Below, piece by piece: positions 1 through 6,694 of a DNA stretch of 8,777 bases. Under the pieces are notes generated by a model. The model ran no database searches. It was not told where the DNA came from and saw nothing but the letters and a program-made list of their open reading frames with translations. The DNA is from Alphaproteobacteria bacterium UBA2966 (GTDB lineage Bacteria; Pseudomonadota; Alphaproteobacteria; UBA2966), in NCBI GenBank assembly GCA_002348365.1, contig DEBC01000102.1:57401-66177 (forward strand), given 5' to 3'. Position 1 is the first letter of the stretch; every line of letters begins with the position of its first letter. The translations under genes and the position numbers were made by a program.

Positions 1-1
1 A

Positions 2-340
2 CGGCATCCAGGTGTGCCGGAGTTGACCGACCGGCAACGAGAAGCTACCCAAATGATCCATGACCTGGCACTGGACGATCGAATCAATCTCAAAACCAGT
101 TTTCAACCGGGCGACATTCAGCTCGTGCACAACCATACAATTTTCCACGCCCGCACGGCATACGAGGACTGGGAAGAGATTGACAAGAAACGACATTTGT
201 TGCGGCTGTGGCTGTGTCCACCGGATGCACGCGAGCTGCCGATCCAGTTTACCGGGCGCTACGGTGGTATTTCTGCCGGCAATCGTGGCGGAATTGTCGT
301 CCCCGGGGTACCCGACCGGGCGCCGCTGGACCCGGAATAG
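2..340 (+). CDS. TauD/TfdA-family 2-oxoglutarate-dependent dioxygenase, C-terminal part
   Basis: The reading frame is already open at the left edge, so only the last 112 residues are present and the true start lies outside; the GTG at 14 is internal. Members of this family are cytosolic Fe(II)/2-oxoglutarate oxygenases that hydroxylate small organic acids (taurine, 2,4-D and relatives). Visible landmarks are the strand with 'FHARTAYEDW', whose His (residue 49 of the visible part) fits the distal iron ligand, and 'KRHLLRLWL', whose Arg residues (64 and 68) fit the 2-oxoglutarate carboxylate clamp. The end, 'GGIVVPG...PLDPE', looks like a natural family C-terminus before a TAG stop. The upstream HxD iron motif is out of view, so substrate and intactness cannot be judged. 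No same-strand catabolic gene follows directly, so a link to the rest of the window is only proximity. Confidence 0.85.
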   Translation, partial: RHPGVPELTDRQREATQMIHDLALDDRINLKTSFQPGDIQLVHNHTIFHARTAYEDWEEIDKKRHLLRLWLCPPDARELPIQFTGRYGGISAGNRGGIVVPGVPDRAPLDPE

Positions 341-482
341 GGTCGACCAGAGGTAATTCAAGGCGTTCGTATTAGGCGCCTCTTAACTATTCAGTGTGAA
401 ACTTAGCCTGCTGTGCTGGCGGCATCTTCATTCGTGTCACCTAGCGCAATTACACAGCACCCGGCCGATGGAGCATTTTTGA

Positions 483-533
483 ATGAACAGCCTTTGGTAG
501 AAAAGCGCCGTCATCGCCGCAGTCGTCGGCATC
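483..533 (+). other. Lost signal-peptide start with in-frame amber codon
   Basis: An ATG at 483 is preceded by GGAG at 470-473, a 9-nt spacing typical of a ribosome binding site. It reads MNSLW, then TAG (498-500), then continues in the same frame as KSAVIAAVVGIV into the small protein below. Ignoring the TAG, the segment is a textbook signal peptide: short n-region with a Lys, a hydrophobic core, and A-S-A before a likely cleavage at residue 32/33. This suggests the real gene spans 483-890 and carries a nonsense codon at position 6. A sequencing error or amber readthrough are the alternatives. Confidence 0.5.
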
Positions 534-890
534 GTGTCGCATGTCACCGTGATAGCGATCGCGCAAACAGCGAGCGCCCCCTTCCCGCAACTTCTGCCGA
601 CAATCAAAGCAGATAAGCCGCCCCCCCTGCCAAAGCTGGAGACTCAATCAGCGATTGCCCCGAATGCTGCCGAACCTTCTCAATCTCAAGTTGGGTTTGA
701 CATGAACAAGGGAAGCGCCGCAGGTGCCAGCAGCCGGGATTTCAAGCCTGTCGGTCGTACGACGGCGCAAGCACTCGTTGCCCCATCGACCGTTATCGCA
801 GTAGGCATTCTAGGCGGTCTGGTTGCGCTTGCGACAGCAGGTGTCGGCGGGAGCAACAGCAACGTTTCAGGCGCCTCGGCCACGAACTGA
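534..890 (+). CDS. Small putative exported or membrane-anchored protein, unknown function
   Basis: I do not recognise the family. Read from GTG 534 it gives 118 residues, but that start lacks the basic n-region and half of the hydrophobic core of the signal peptide, which are encoded just upstream beyond a TAG at 498. The ATG at 483 is therefore the likelier ancestral start (135 codons). The middle is Pro/Ala/Ser/Gln-rich and low in complexity ('KADKPPPLPKLETQ', 'AEPSQSQ'), as in a flexible periplasmic linker. Near the C-terminus is a 20-odd residue hydrophobic Gly/Ala/Val segment (about 84-105 of the GTG form) followed by a short polar tail of Gly, Ser and Asn. The layout suggests a small envelope protein with one C-terminal membrane segment. 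It converges on the SDR gene with only 10 bp between the stops, and no convincing terminator is seen there. It may be a pseudogene. Confidence 0.5.
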   Translation: MSHVTVIAIAQTASAPFPQLLPTIKADKPPPLPKLETQSAIAPNAAEPSQSQVGFDMNKGSAAGASSRDFKPVGRTTAQALVAPSTVIAVGILGGLVALATAGVGGSNSNVSGASATN

Positions 891-900
891 TAAGCCTTCC

Positions 901-1671
901 TTAAAGGATGAGCTGACCACCATCGACGACGAGTTCCGCTCCATTCACAAAACTTGCCTCGTCTGACGCGAGGTAACAAACAGCATTGGCAATGTCCTCT
1001 GGTTTGCCAAGTCGGCCAACCGGGATGGCCTGACGCCGTTCTTCTCGCCCTTGTTCCGGATCATCGAAAACAAAGTTGAAAACGGTTTCTCCCATCGCCG
1101 TTTCGATGATGCCCGGATGCACTGAATTGCAACGGATTCCGTATCCCTGTTTGCCACAATAGGCGGCCACAGATTTGGTCAACTGGCGAACGGCACCTTT
1201 GCTTGCGCCATAGGGCACCAGGGCTGGAACGGCATAAATGCCCGCGATGGAAGACAGGTTGACGATGGCGCCGCCCTGCCCCTTCATCGCCTTGATGGCG
1301 TGCTTGCACCCCAATAAAACACCGTCGACGTTGACCTTGGCGATGGCGTGGACTTCGTCCAAGGAGAGGTCTTCCGGGTTTTGGGGCGCACCCGTACCCA
1401 ATATTCCGGCATTGTTGACCAGCACATCGACACGGCCGAAACGATCGACGGCCTCCTTCATGATCCGCTCCCACTCGCTCTCTTCAGTCACATCGTGACT
1501 GAGAAAGAAGGCGCTATTGCCGATCTCCTCCACCGTTGCATGTCCGGCATTGGCATTGAGATCAGTCACCACGACACTCGCGCCTTCCGCCGTCAGTTTT
1601 TTGGCCGTGGCTTTGCCGATCCCTGATCCACCACCCGTCACGATTGCCACTTTGTCTGCTAAACGTCCCAT
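901..1671 (-). CDS. Short-chain dehydrogenase/reductase (SDR), NAD-type
   Basis: A classical cytosolic SDR of 256 residues, the usual length. It would oxidise an alcohol or diol, or reduce a carbonyl, with a nicotinamide cofactor. The Rossmann nucleotide motif TGGGSGIG is at residues 12-19. Asp37 at the end of the second strand suggests NAD(H) over NADP(H). The structural NNAG is at 86-89, and the catalytic tetrad fits Asn114, Ser141, Tyr154 and Lys158 (YGASK). The C-terminus shows the typical 'FVNGAELVVDGG' strand. The ATG at 1671 is the standard family start and a GA-rich stretch lies about 8 nt upstream. It starts 24 bp after the Rieske oxygenase stop on the same strand, so it is probably the last gene of that operon. 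A role oxidising the product of the oxygenase, as cis-diol dehydrogenases do, is an inference. Exact substrate unknown. Confidence 0.93.
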   Translation of the reverse strand: MGRLADKVAIVTGGGSGIGKATAKKLTAEGASVVVTDLNANAGHATVEEIGNSAFFLSHDVTEESEWERIMKEAVDRFGRVDVLVNNAGILGTGAPQNPEDLSLDEVHAIAKVNVDGVLLGCKHAIKAMKGQGGAIVNLSSIAGIYAVPALVPYGASKGAVRQLTKSVAAYCGKQGYGIRCNSVHPGIIETAMGETVFNFVFDDPEQGREERRQAIPVGRLGKPEDIANAVCYLASDEASFVNGAELVVDGGQLIL

Positions 1672-1695
1672 GGAGTTCTCTCGCCTTCCTGTTGC

Positions 1696-3087
1696 TTATA
1701 CTGAGGACAGTTCACGAAGCTTCGCCTTCACGAACGTGTCCCTGTCTTCATCATCAAGCCTGTCGGCTTCATACAATATTTCAGTCACTCGCCGGCCCGT
1801 TTCGCCCAACAAACTCCAATCCTCTGTTTTGTCTGGCAGTTTTGGAACCGTCAGGACTGAATCCTGCGCATAGATAAAACGCGAATTGACGCGATCTACT
1901 CTCCTTGCACGGGCGCCGATTGCAGACTCTGTTGGCCACGCGGATGGCGTCTCGTGACGGACCGCCTGGCGCAACAGCTGACGCAACAGCGTCACTCCCG
2001 CGTCTGTGCTCGCACGATGCTCCAACGCGTGGACGGCGATGGGGCGTTGTCCCGCTTGCGCTTCCCAATCTCCTGGAGTGCGCTGTTTGGATTCATAATC
2101 AGGCCCTTCCGCCTGGCCGTCAAAGTCGATGGAATTAATGCCAATCCGCGCGCGATCGCCGCCCGGGAGATCATCACGAATAAAACGCCATCCAAAGAAA
2201 GTGCAGGACTCGTCGTCGTGCGGAACGATCCATCGAGTCACGTATACTCGTTGAAAGAAGAGATCCTTGTCACTGATATCAAAAAGGGTTCCAAAATGAG
2301 CTTCATTGGGAAACCTGAAATGGACGTGACGCACCCAAATCTTGTCATTTGGCAAGCGTCGTTTCGAGATATACACGAGCCCGCCACCATTGTGCGTTTC
2401 CTCATACTCCATGTGGGGAATCTCGCCGAAGGACTTGGAAAGCTGCAGTCCAGTCATGCGGCTGTGGAGAAACACTGAATGGACCGGGTCCATCATGTTC
2501 TCGTATGTCTGCAGCCAGTTGTTACTGTGATTGACCAGGAAGGGGATCTTTTCGATGTCATCCCGGTCGAAAGTCTCGCGCGTTGGAAATTCAGGGATCT
2601 CGTCGGGCGGCCCCATATACGCGAACACCAACCCATCGCATTCCTTCACCGGATATGCACCGTGAACGACATTTTCCTTGAGTCTTGAATCGGGTGGCTC
2701 GCCCGGCGTTTCAATAACTCTTCCATCCACGCCGAACAGCCAACCGTGATAACAGCAGCGGATGCCATGATCCGACACGATCCCGTACTCAAGAGATGTG
2801 CCCCGATGGCTGCAGTGCTTGTGAAGGACCCCGATCTCTCCCGACCTGTCCCGAAATACAACCAGATCCTCATGCAAGACCTTGAGCGCAAGCGGCAGGT
2901 CGGTGAGCTGCTGGGTCAAGCACACGGGCTGCCAGTGCCGGCGCATGTATTCGCCCATAGCTGTACCAGGTCCCGTATGTGTAATTTCCGGATCGTGATC
3001 CGGCACATCTCGAAGGTAATAGCCAGAGTAAGGCTCATTTCGGTCCCGGCGCGACGCCCCGACCGGCATGAGATCATTGAGGCTCAT
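1696..3087 (-). CDS. Rieske [2Fe-2S] ring-hydroxylating oxygenase, alpha subunit
   Basis: Terminal oxygenase component that uses electrons from a ferredoxin or reductase to add oxygen to an aromatic or similar ring. The Rieske domain (about residues 45-160) has C92-S-H94 and C111-C-Y-H114, a complete cluster ligand set. The catalytic domain has 'NWLQTYENMMDPVHSVFLH': Asp200 is the bridging residue position and His203/His208 are mononuclear iron ligands, with Asp362 in 'ASTDAGV' a likely third ligand. At 463 residues it is longer than VanA-type enzymes and resembles the phthalate 4,5-dioxygenase-like group. The start at ATG 3087 fits the family N-terminus although no strong Shine-Dalgarno is seen. 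The gap to the upstream hydrolase gene is 33 bp and to the downstream SDR 24 bp, so one transcript is likely. No beta subunit, ferredoxin or reductase is in the window, so its electron donor must be encoded elsewhere. Substrate unknown. Confidence 0.94.
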   Translation of the reverse strand: MSLNDLMPVGASRRDRNEPYSGYYLRDVPDHDPEITHTGPGTAMGEYMRRHWQPVCLTQQLTDLPLALKVLHEDLVVFRDRSGEIGVLHKHCSHRGTSLEYGIVSDHGIRCCYHGWLFGVDGRVIETPGEPPDSRLKENVVHGAYPVKECDGLVFAYMGPPDEIPEFPTRETFDRDDIEKIPFLVNHSNNWLQTYENMMDPVHSVFLHSRMTGLQLSKSFGEIPHMEYEETHNGGGLVYISKRRLPNDKIWVRHVHFRFPNEAHFGTLFDISDKDLFFQRVYVTRWIVPHDDESCTFFGWRFIRDDLPGGDRARIGINSIDFDGQAEGPDYESKQRTPGDWEAQAGQRPIAVHALEHRASTDAGVTLLRQLLRQAVRHETPSAWPTESAIGARARRVDRVNSRFIYAQDSVLTVPKLPDKTEDWSLLGETGRRVTEILYEADRLDDEDRDTFVKAKLRELSSV

Positions 3088-3120
3088 CGATTAACCCGCG
3101 ATTCGGTCAGGTAACAGGAT

Positions 3121-5388
3121 CTACCGATACACATATATCGGACTCGACCAGGCGAGGTGCCCGTCTTCCTGGGTCACGCGGACGAACAAAGGGTTGTCTC
3201 CAATGTCTTTGAGCTCGAGTCTCCGTTCGACACGCATTGCGCGATGCGAGTTTTCCTCTGGCAGACGGAATACCCGAATGCCCCGATCCAGTCCTCCGGC
3301 GTCCGAGACATGATCTTCATATCCGATTCCGCCCATCGGCAGATCCAGCTGTACAAGGGGCGTATCAAGCTTGAGAGATCCGCCTTTGCTGTCGGCTAGC
3401 CAGGCATCGAACCCGCCAATATTGCCCGTTGTCAGCGCCCGCCATTTGAGAGTGTCGTCCCCAACCCGATCGATGGTCTTGTCGCGGTTGAAAAAGTTTA
3501 TGGCGCTGTGACGTTCGATCTTGGTTCCCGAGAATGTCGCCGACCCGTCCCAGATGACTTGCCGGAACCGCCCGCGATATTCAGCACCTTCCCAGATGAC
3601 GCGAATGCGGTTGCCAAGTTCTTCCTGCGTGTACGGTCGAATGGTCTCGACGTGATCCAGACCATTGAATATGTCCAGTCGCTCGATCGGAGCCGATGCC
3701 AGGACATCGACATTGAGACTGACCCCTCCTGATGGAAGATGGACGATATCGCCCATCATGGCGGATTGCGATTGTTGGCTGTCTCTTGCGCCCAGCGCAG
3801 GGTCCTCGTGGTAGATCTTTCCCTCGTCATCAAATATGGCCTGAACATCCATGACGAGCCGGCCGCCCGTGGTGGCGTAGTGCCGTCGCTTGCGCAAGCA
3901 GTCGAAGACCGCCGCACGTGTTAGTTCAGGCATCAACAGACATGTGAGGCCGCCGATCGCTCCAAAATGGGCCGCGCCAGGATAGCTTGCCCCGGGACGT
4001 CCCTTGTGACCGTCAGAATTGCCGACGATTCCGACCCGATATCCCATTTCAAACGCATCGTGAACGAGCCATTCGAATGTGCCCCAAGAGGAATGAATCT
4101 CCATCGAACGTTCCACGATGCCATCGTGGGCCAGTTTCACGTCTGCATAACGGCCGCCGCAGTGAGCGAAACACACGACATTTTCGTCATCTTCGCGCAA
4201 TGACTCGAACAAAACGGCCGCTGTGTTGCAGTCGGTATCGATATCCGACTTGTCGTCCACAAGCGCGTGGGACGAGCGACGAATGGGCCGGTCATCGGTC
4301 ATGTAGTAGACGTTTCGATCACCGCCGAGAGCCGTGTTGCCCGACCATTCATAGCCGGGCAACGTCACGAAACGGCCGGGCTCATCGAATTCAGCAGTCA
4401 AGTTGTTCAGGGTATTCCAGAAGTCCTTGGTTATCTGGAAGTCGTTACCTTGATGTCCGGCCACATCCACGAAGGCGCAGTCGCGGGCGAACTCGAAATA
4501 GTCCCGCGCACTATTGGTGCCAATGGTTTCTTCGCTTTGGCCATGCATGTCGCCCCAGAATGGTTGCAGGCTGGCGTTCTCGACGATCCGCAACGCGTTC
4601 GCGCGACAAAGTAGCGTGCCAGCCTCATCCAAAAGCTCAATATCCACATCTCCGGCCTCATCTACCGATAGCTTCTCGATGTGTGTTGCCAGCACTCCTG
4701 CGGGAAACTTGATTTCGTCGGGCAGCTCGTTTACGGGCTTCGAAGCGCGCAGCTTCAACGTTTGGTCTGCTCGGTTAGTCGGATTGCCCCACTTGTCCTC
4801 CGCTTTGATCGACAGCCTGAAAGGGTCTCCGACACTGCGCGAGGTGGGGCAGACCGCTACCCATCGGTCCACAGGTCCAGGAATCAACTTAATCATCGGC
4901 TGTTTGGGCAGCTGTTGGTAATTGAACGTAGCGATGGGATCGACAAGCATGCGGAATTCGAAGGTGTCTTCGCAGAAGGTCTGCATGCGCATGCCGGGCG
5001 ACCCCTGGCTCGTATCACCAAAAACGATGGTGATTGTGTCACCCTTCTTCATGAAGCCGCGCACGACTTTGACGTAGAGCGTGCGATCCCACGGACGGAT
5101 ATTGCCCTTGGGGTCGTACCGATATTCGAGAACCGCATTGTTGCTGGCCGTGACAGTCGTGAAATTGGGGCCTTTGGGGTCATCGAACTGGGGGCGTGTC
5201 TGGTCAGCCGCAAATCTAAAGACAACGCGAAGACTGCCTGAGTCATCTATCCCGAATTTTCCGCAAGTGTAGGTCAACGTGAAGGTCTGGTATGACCCAG
5301 CCTCGAACTCTCCTGACGGTGAGATTTCGGCGTGACCCAGTTCCTCCGGTGAGATTGGGTCTTCAAATATTCCTGCGGTCGTCGTCAT
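3121..5388 (-). CDS. PHP-superfamily metal-dependent hydrolase, DUF3604-like
   Basis: Large protein of 755 residues in two parts. Residues 1 to about 270 are beta-rich and sandwich-like with no motif I recognise. From about 275 follows a PHP-type metal hydrolase core. Numbering from the GTG at 5391, candidate metal ligands are Asp281/His283 (FWGDMHGQS), His313 (AGHQGND), Glu348 (PGYEW), His410 (FAHCGG), His433 (EIHSS) and Asp460/His462 (GNSDGHKG). That ordered series is the hallmark of the fold. A C-terminal domain (about 560-756) is again beta-rich. No signal peptide is seen, so it is probably cytosolic. ATG 5388 is preferred over the adjacent GTG 5391 because AAGGA at 5395-5399 lies 6 nt from the ATG but only 3 from the GTG. 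The family's reaction is not established; PHP enzymes generally hydrolyse phosphoesters. Its place just ahead of a Rieske oxygenase suggests hydrolysis of a pathway substrate or product (inference). Confidence 0.82.
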   Translation of the reverse strand: MTTTAGIFEDPISPEELGHAEISPSGEFEAGSYQTFTLTYTCGKFGIDDSGSLRVVFRFAADQTRPQFDDPKGPNFTTVTASNNAVLEYRYDPKGNIRPWDRTLYVKVVRGFMKKGDTITIVFGDTSQGSPGMRMQTFCEDTFEFRMLVDPIATFNYQQLPKQPMIKLIPGPVDRWVAVCPTSRSVGDPFRLSIKAEDKWGNPTNRADQTLKLRASKPVNELPDEIKFPAGVLATHIEKLSVDEAGDVDIELLDEAGTLLCRANALRIVENASLQPFWGDMHGQSEETIGTNSARDYFEFARDCAFVDVAGHQGNDFQITKDFWNTLNNLTAEFDEPGRFVTLPGYEWSGNTALGGDRNVYYMTDDRPIRRSSHALVDDKSDIDTDCNTAAVLFESLREDDENVVCFAHCGGRYADVKLAHDGIVERSMEIHSSWGTFEWLVHDAFEMGYRVGIVGNSDGHKGRPGASYPGAAHFGAIGGLTCLLMPELTRAAVFDCLRKRRHYATTGGRLVMDVQAIFDDEGKIYHEDPALGARDSQQSQSAMMGDIVHLPSGGVSLNVDVLASAPIERLDIFNGLDHVETIRPYTQEELGNRIRVIWEGAEYRGRFRQVIWDGSATFSGTKIERHSAINFFNRDKTIDRVGDDTLKWRALTTGNIGGFDAWLADSKGGSLKLDTPLVQLDLPMGGIGYEDHVSDAGGLDRGIRVFRLPEENSHRAMRVERRLELKDIGDNPLFVRVTQEDGHLAWSSPIYVYR

Positions 5389-5394
5389 CACTGT

Positions 5395-5399
5395 TCCTT
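5395..5399 (-). promoter_or_regulatory. Ribosome binding site deciding the PHP hydrolase start
   Basis: Read on the minus strand this is AAGGA. GTG and ATG codons follow back to back; the 6-nt spacing to ATG 5388 is in the normal range whereas the 3 nt to GTG 5391 is too tight. The site also sits inside the 29-bp gap after the upstream MOSC reading frame, so the hydrolase can be translated independently of that broken gene. Confidence 0.6.
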
Positions 5400-5420
5400 G
5401 TTCAATTTGGTCGTCCGAGT

Positions 5421-5835
5421 TTATACGCCGATGATCTCGGCAGAGTCTCCCATGCGGATATCGCCGGCCGTCACAACGCAGCAGGTGCGGCCGCCACGCC
5501 AGGCGGGAGTCAAGGCTTCGCGTAGTCCTCTGTGTTGCTCGTCCATGCGCTCATAGGGATCGGTCTCACCGGTAATCTCCAGGATACAGCGCCCGAGGAA
5601 GTTCGACGTCGTCGAGCAACAAATTGGCGCGACGGGTGGTCCATGGCAGTTCGGCGCCAACCACGTCGCACGCGGTCTGCCAATCTTCAGTTGTTAGCAC
5701 CGTAAACTGGCGCCCCTTGTGTACGCCGCGGTAGTCGCCTGAAATACCCGCCTCCACACTGACAGCGGCAGAGTCGATCTCTTCCATTGGCGCTCGCTGA
5801 GCGCTTCTCCTTGCGATGCCCGACAACCGTCCCAT
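5421..5835 (-). pseudogene. MOSC-domain protein, broken by a frameshift
   Basis: From ATG 5835 the frame reads MGRLSGIARRS and continues through 'GISGDYRG', 'QFTVLTTEDW' and 'TTRRANLLLDDVELPRA', a typical start for a short MOSC-domain protein, then hits TGA at 5566-5568. The rest of the domain ('ILEITGETDPYERMDEQ', 'ALTPAWRGG', 'IRMGDSAEI') continues in another frame to TAA at 5421. The switch falls near 5586-5592. Relatives as I remember them carry roughly eight more residues between 'LPRA' and the 'LEITGE' strand, so a small deletion of a non-multiple of three is more likely than a single-base slip. Relatives also often have Cys in the D-P-C-x-R-M position; here it is Tyr. MOSC domains handle sulfur or molybdenum-cofactor chemistry. 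It would be the first gene of the minus-strand block. A sequencing error is the main alternative. Confidence 0.75.
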
Positions 5836-5889
5836 GTCGTGGACTTTTTCCTTGCGTGAAAACTGATTGATTGTGACTGGCGGACTACC

Positions 5890-5919
5890 ATTTTCTGCGG
5901 TCAGCCTTCCAGGCGTCAA
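5890..5919 (-). promoter_or_regulatory. Candidate sigma70-type promoter for the minus-strand block
   Basis: On the minus strand, TTGACG (5914-5919, five of six bases of the -35 consensus) is separated by 18 bp from GAAAAT (5890-5895, four of six of the -10 consensus). Transcription would start near 5882, about 45 nt before the MOSC ATG. It is the best match I found in the divergent region, but matches of this quality occur by chance. Confidence 0.3.
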
Positions 5920-5946
5920 GCAAACGGGAAAACGGACGAGGGCCGG

Positions 5947-5976
5947 TTGACGTGCACCTATCAATACCGCCATCAA
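5947..5976 (+). promoter_or_regulatory. Weak candidate promoter for the GST/permease block
   Basis: TTGACG at 5947-5952 is a good -35 match; 18 bp downstream CATCAA (5971-5976) is only a three-of-six -10. It faces away from the minus-strand candidate, with the two -35 hexamers 27 bp apart, a geometry suited to joint regulation. The weak -10 would fit an activator-dependent promoter, but this is speculative. Confidence 0.2.
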
Positions 5977-5992
5977 TTGGCAAGTGCTGCGC

Positions 5993-6012
5993 GGTTTCGC
6001 GATGCGGAAACC
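5993..6012 (+). promoter_or_regulatory. Inverted repeat GGTTTC-N8-GAAACC, possible operator
   Basis: Perfect 6-bp arms (5993-5998 and 6007-6012) flank an 8-bp spacer, giving a 20-bp near-palindrome with seven of ten half-site pairs matched. It lies 18 bp before the first GST start codon, between the candidate promoter and the ribosome binding site. The size suits a dimeric helix-turn-helix repressor or activator; the IclR-family protein at the right of the window is one candidate. It could instead act as a small leader hairpin. Confidence 0.35.
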
Positions 6013-6030
6013 TTTAATGAGAGAGGATTG

Positions 6031-6651
6031 ATGCTGAAAGTTTGGGGGCGCACAAATTCCATTAACGTCCAGAAGGTGATGTGGCTGGTAGGCGAATTGG
6101 ATCTCGAACACGAACGGGTCGATGTTGGTGGGCCATTCGGCGGACTGGATCAGCCCGATTACGTGGCGATGAACCCGACAAGTCGAATTCCGACCATCGA
6201 TGATGACGGATTCACCATGTGGGAATCTCATGCCATCGTGCGTTATCTCGCGGCCAAGTATGCTTCAGGCAGTTGGTGTCCGAGCAACGCACCGGATCGT
6301 GCCAGGGCCGACCAATGGATGGATTGGCCCTACAATGGGGTTTATCAAAATTTGATCGTCGCATTTCTCGGCCTCTACCGTACGCCCAAGGATGAGCGGG
6401 ACAACGACGTCATTTCGAAAGCCCTGCATATCTGTGGCCGTGAATTGCGCGTATTGGATTCTCATTTGGGTTCCCGACAGTTTGTCCTCGGCGACGAGAT
6501 TTCCATGGGAGACATCCCGATTGGGTGTATCACCTACCGCTGGTACGCCATGGACATCGAAAGGCCTCATTTGCCGCACCTGGAATCCTGGTATGCCCGT
6601 CTGCAGGAACGGCCGGCGTTCCGTGAACACGCCATGATCCCGCTTGGCTAG
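6031..6651 (+). CDS. Glutathione S-transferase family protein, first of a tandem pair
   Basis: Cytosolic GST of 206 residues, normal for the family, with an N-terminal thioredoxin-like domain (1 to about 80) and an all-helical C-terminal domain. It would use glutathione for conjugation, ether or halide cleavage, or isomerisation. Ser10 in 'GRTNSINVQK' is the likely thiol-activating residue, Pro54 in 'RIPT' is the cis-Pro, and Glu65-Ser66 in 'WESHAIVRYL' bind the glutathione gamma-glutamyl group. The start at ATG 6031 is chosen over upstream in-frame GTG 5947 because the family begins 'MLKVWGR', the next gene begins identically, and GAGAGGA precedes it closely. The upstream extension has no family similarity. 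It is followed by its paralogue after 43 bp. The N-terminal 100 or so residues of the two proteins are about two-thirds identical by eye. Substrate unknown. Confidence 0.93.
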   Translation: MLKVWGRTNSINVQKVMWLVGELDLEHERVDVGGPFGGLDQPDYVAMNPTSRIPTIDDDGFTMWESHAIVRYLAAKYASGSWCPSNAPDRARADQWMDWPYNGVYQNLIVAFLGLYRTPKDERDNDVISKALHICGRELRVLDSHLGSRQFVLGDEISMGDIPIGCITYRWYAMDIERPHLPHLESWYARLQERPAFREHAMIPLG

Positions 6652-6694
6652 GTGAGAAATTGACGTCGGCAATCAACTAATCGTGGAGACAGGG

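Noticed and set aside
361..381. AGGCG / CGCCT inverted repeat after the dioxygenase stop
   Set aside because: Only 5 bp with an 11-nt loop and no T-run, so not supported as a terminator.
898..908. Palindrome TCCTT-A-AAGGA between convergent genes
   Set aside because: Loop of one base and no T-tract; not a credible terminator.
1954..2478. Plus-strand reading frame of 174 codons
   Set aside because: Antisense shadow of the Rieske oxygenase catalytic domain; no family resemblance.
3987..4712. Long plus-strand reading frame of 241 codons
   Set aside because: It is antisense to the PHP hydrolase core, rich in Arg, Ser and Pro with no motif, and the opposite frame carries the conserved metal-binding residues.
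5836..6231. Upstream extension of the minus-strand MOSC frame
   Set aside because: The part beyond ATG 5835 runs antisense into the first GST and has no MOSC similarity; the family start is at 5835.
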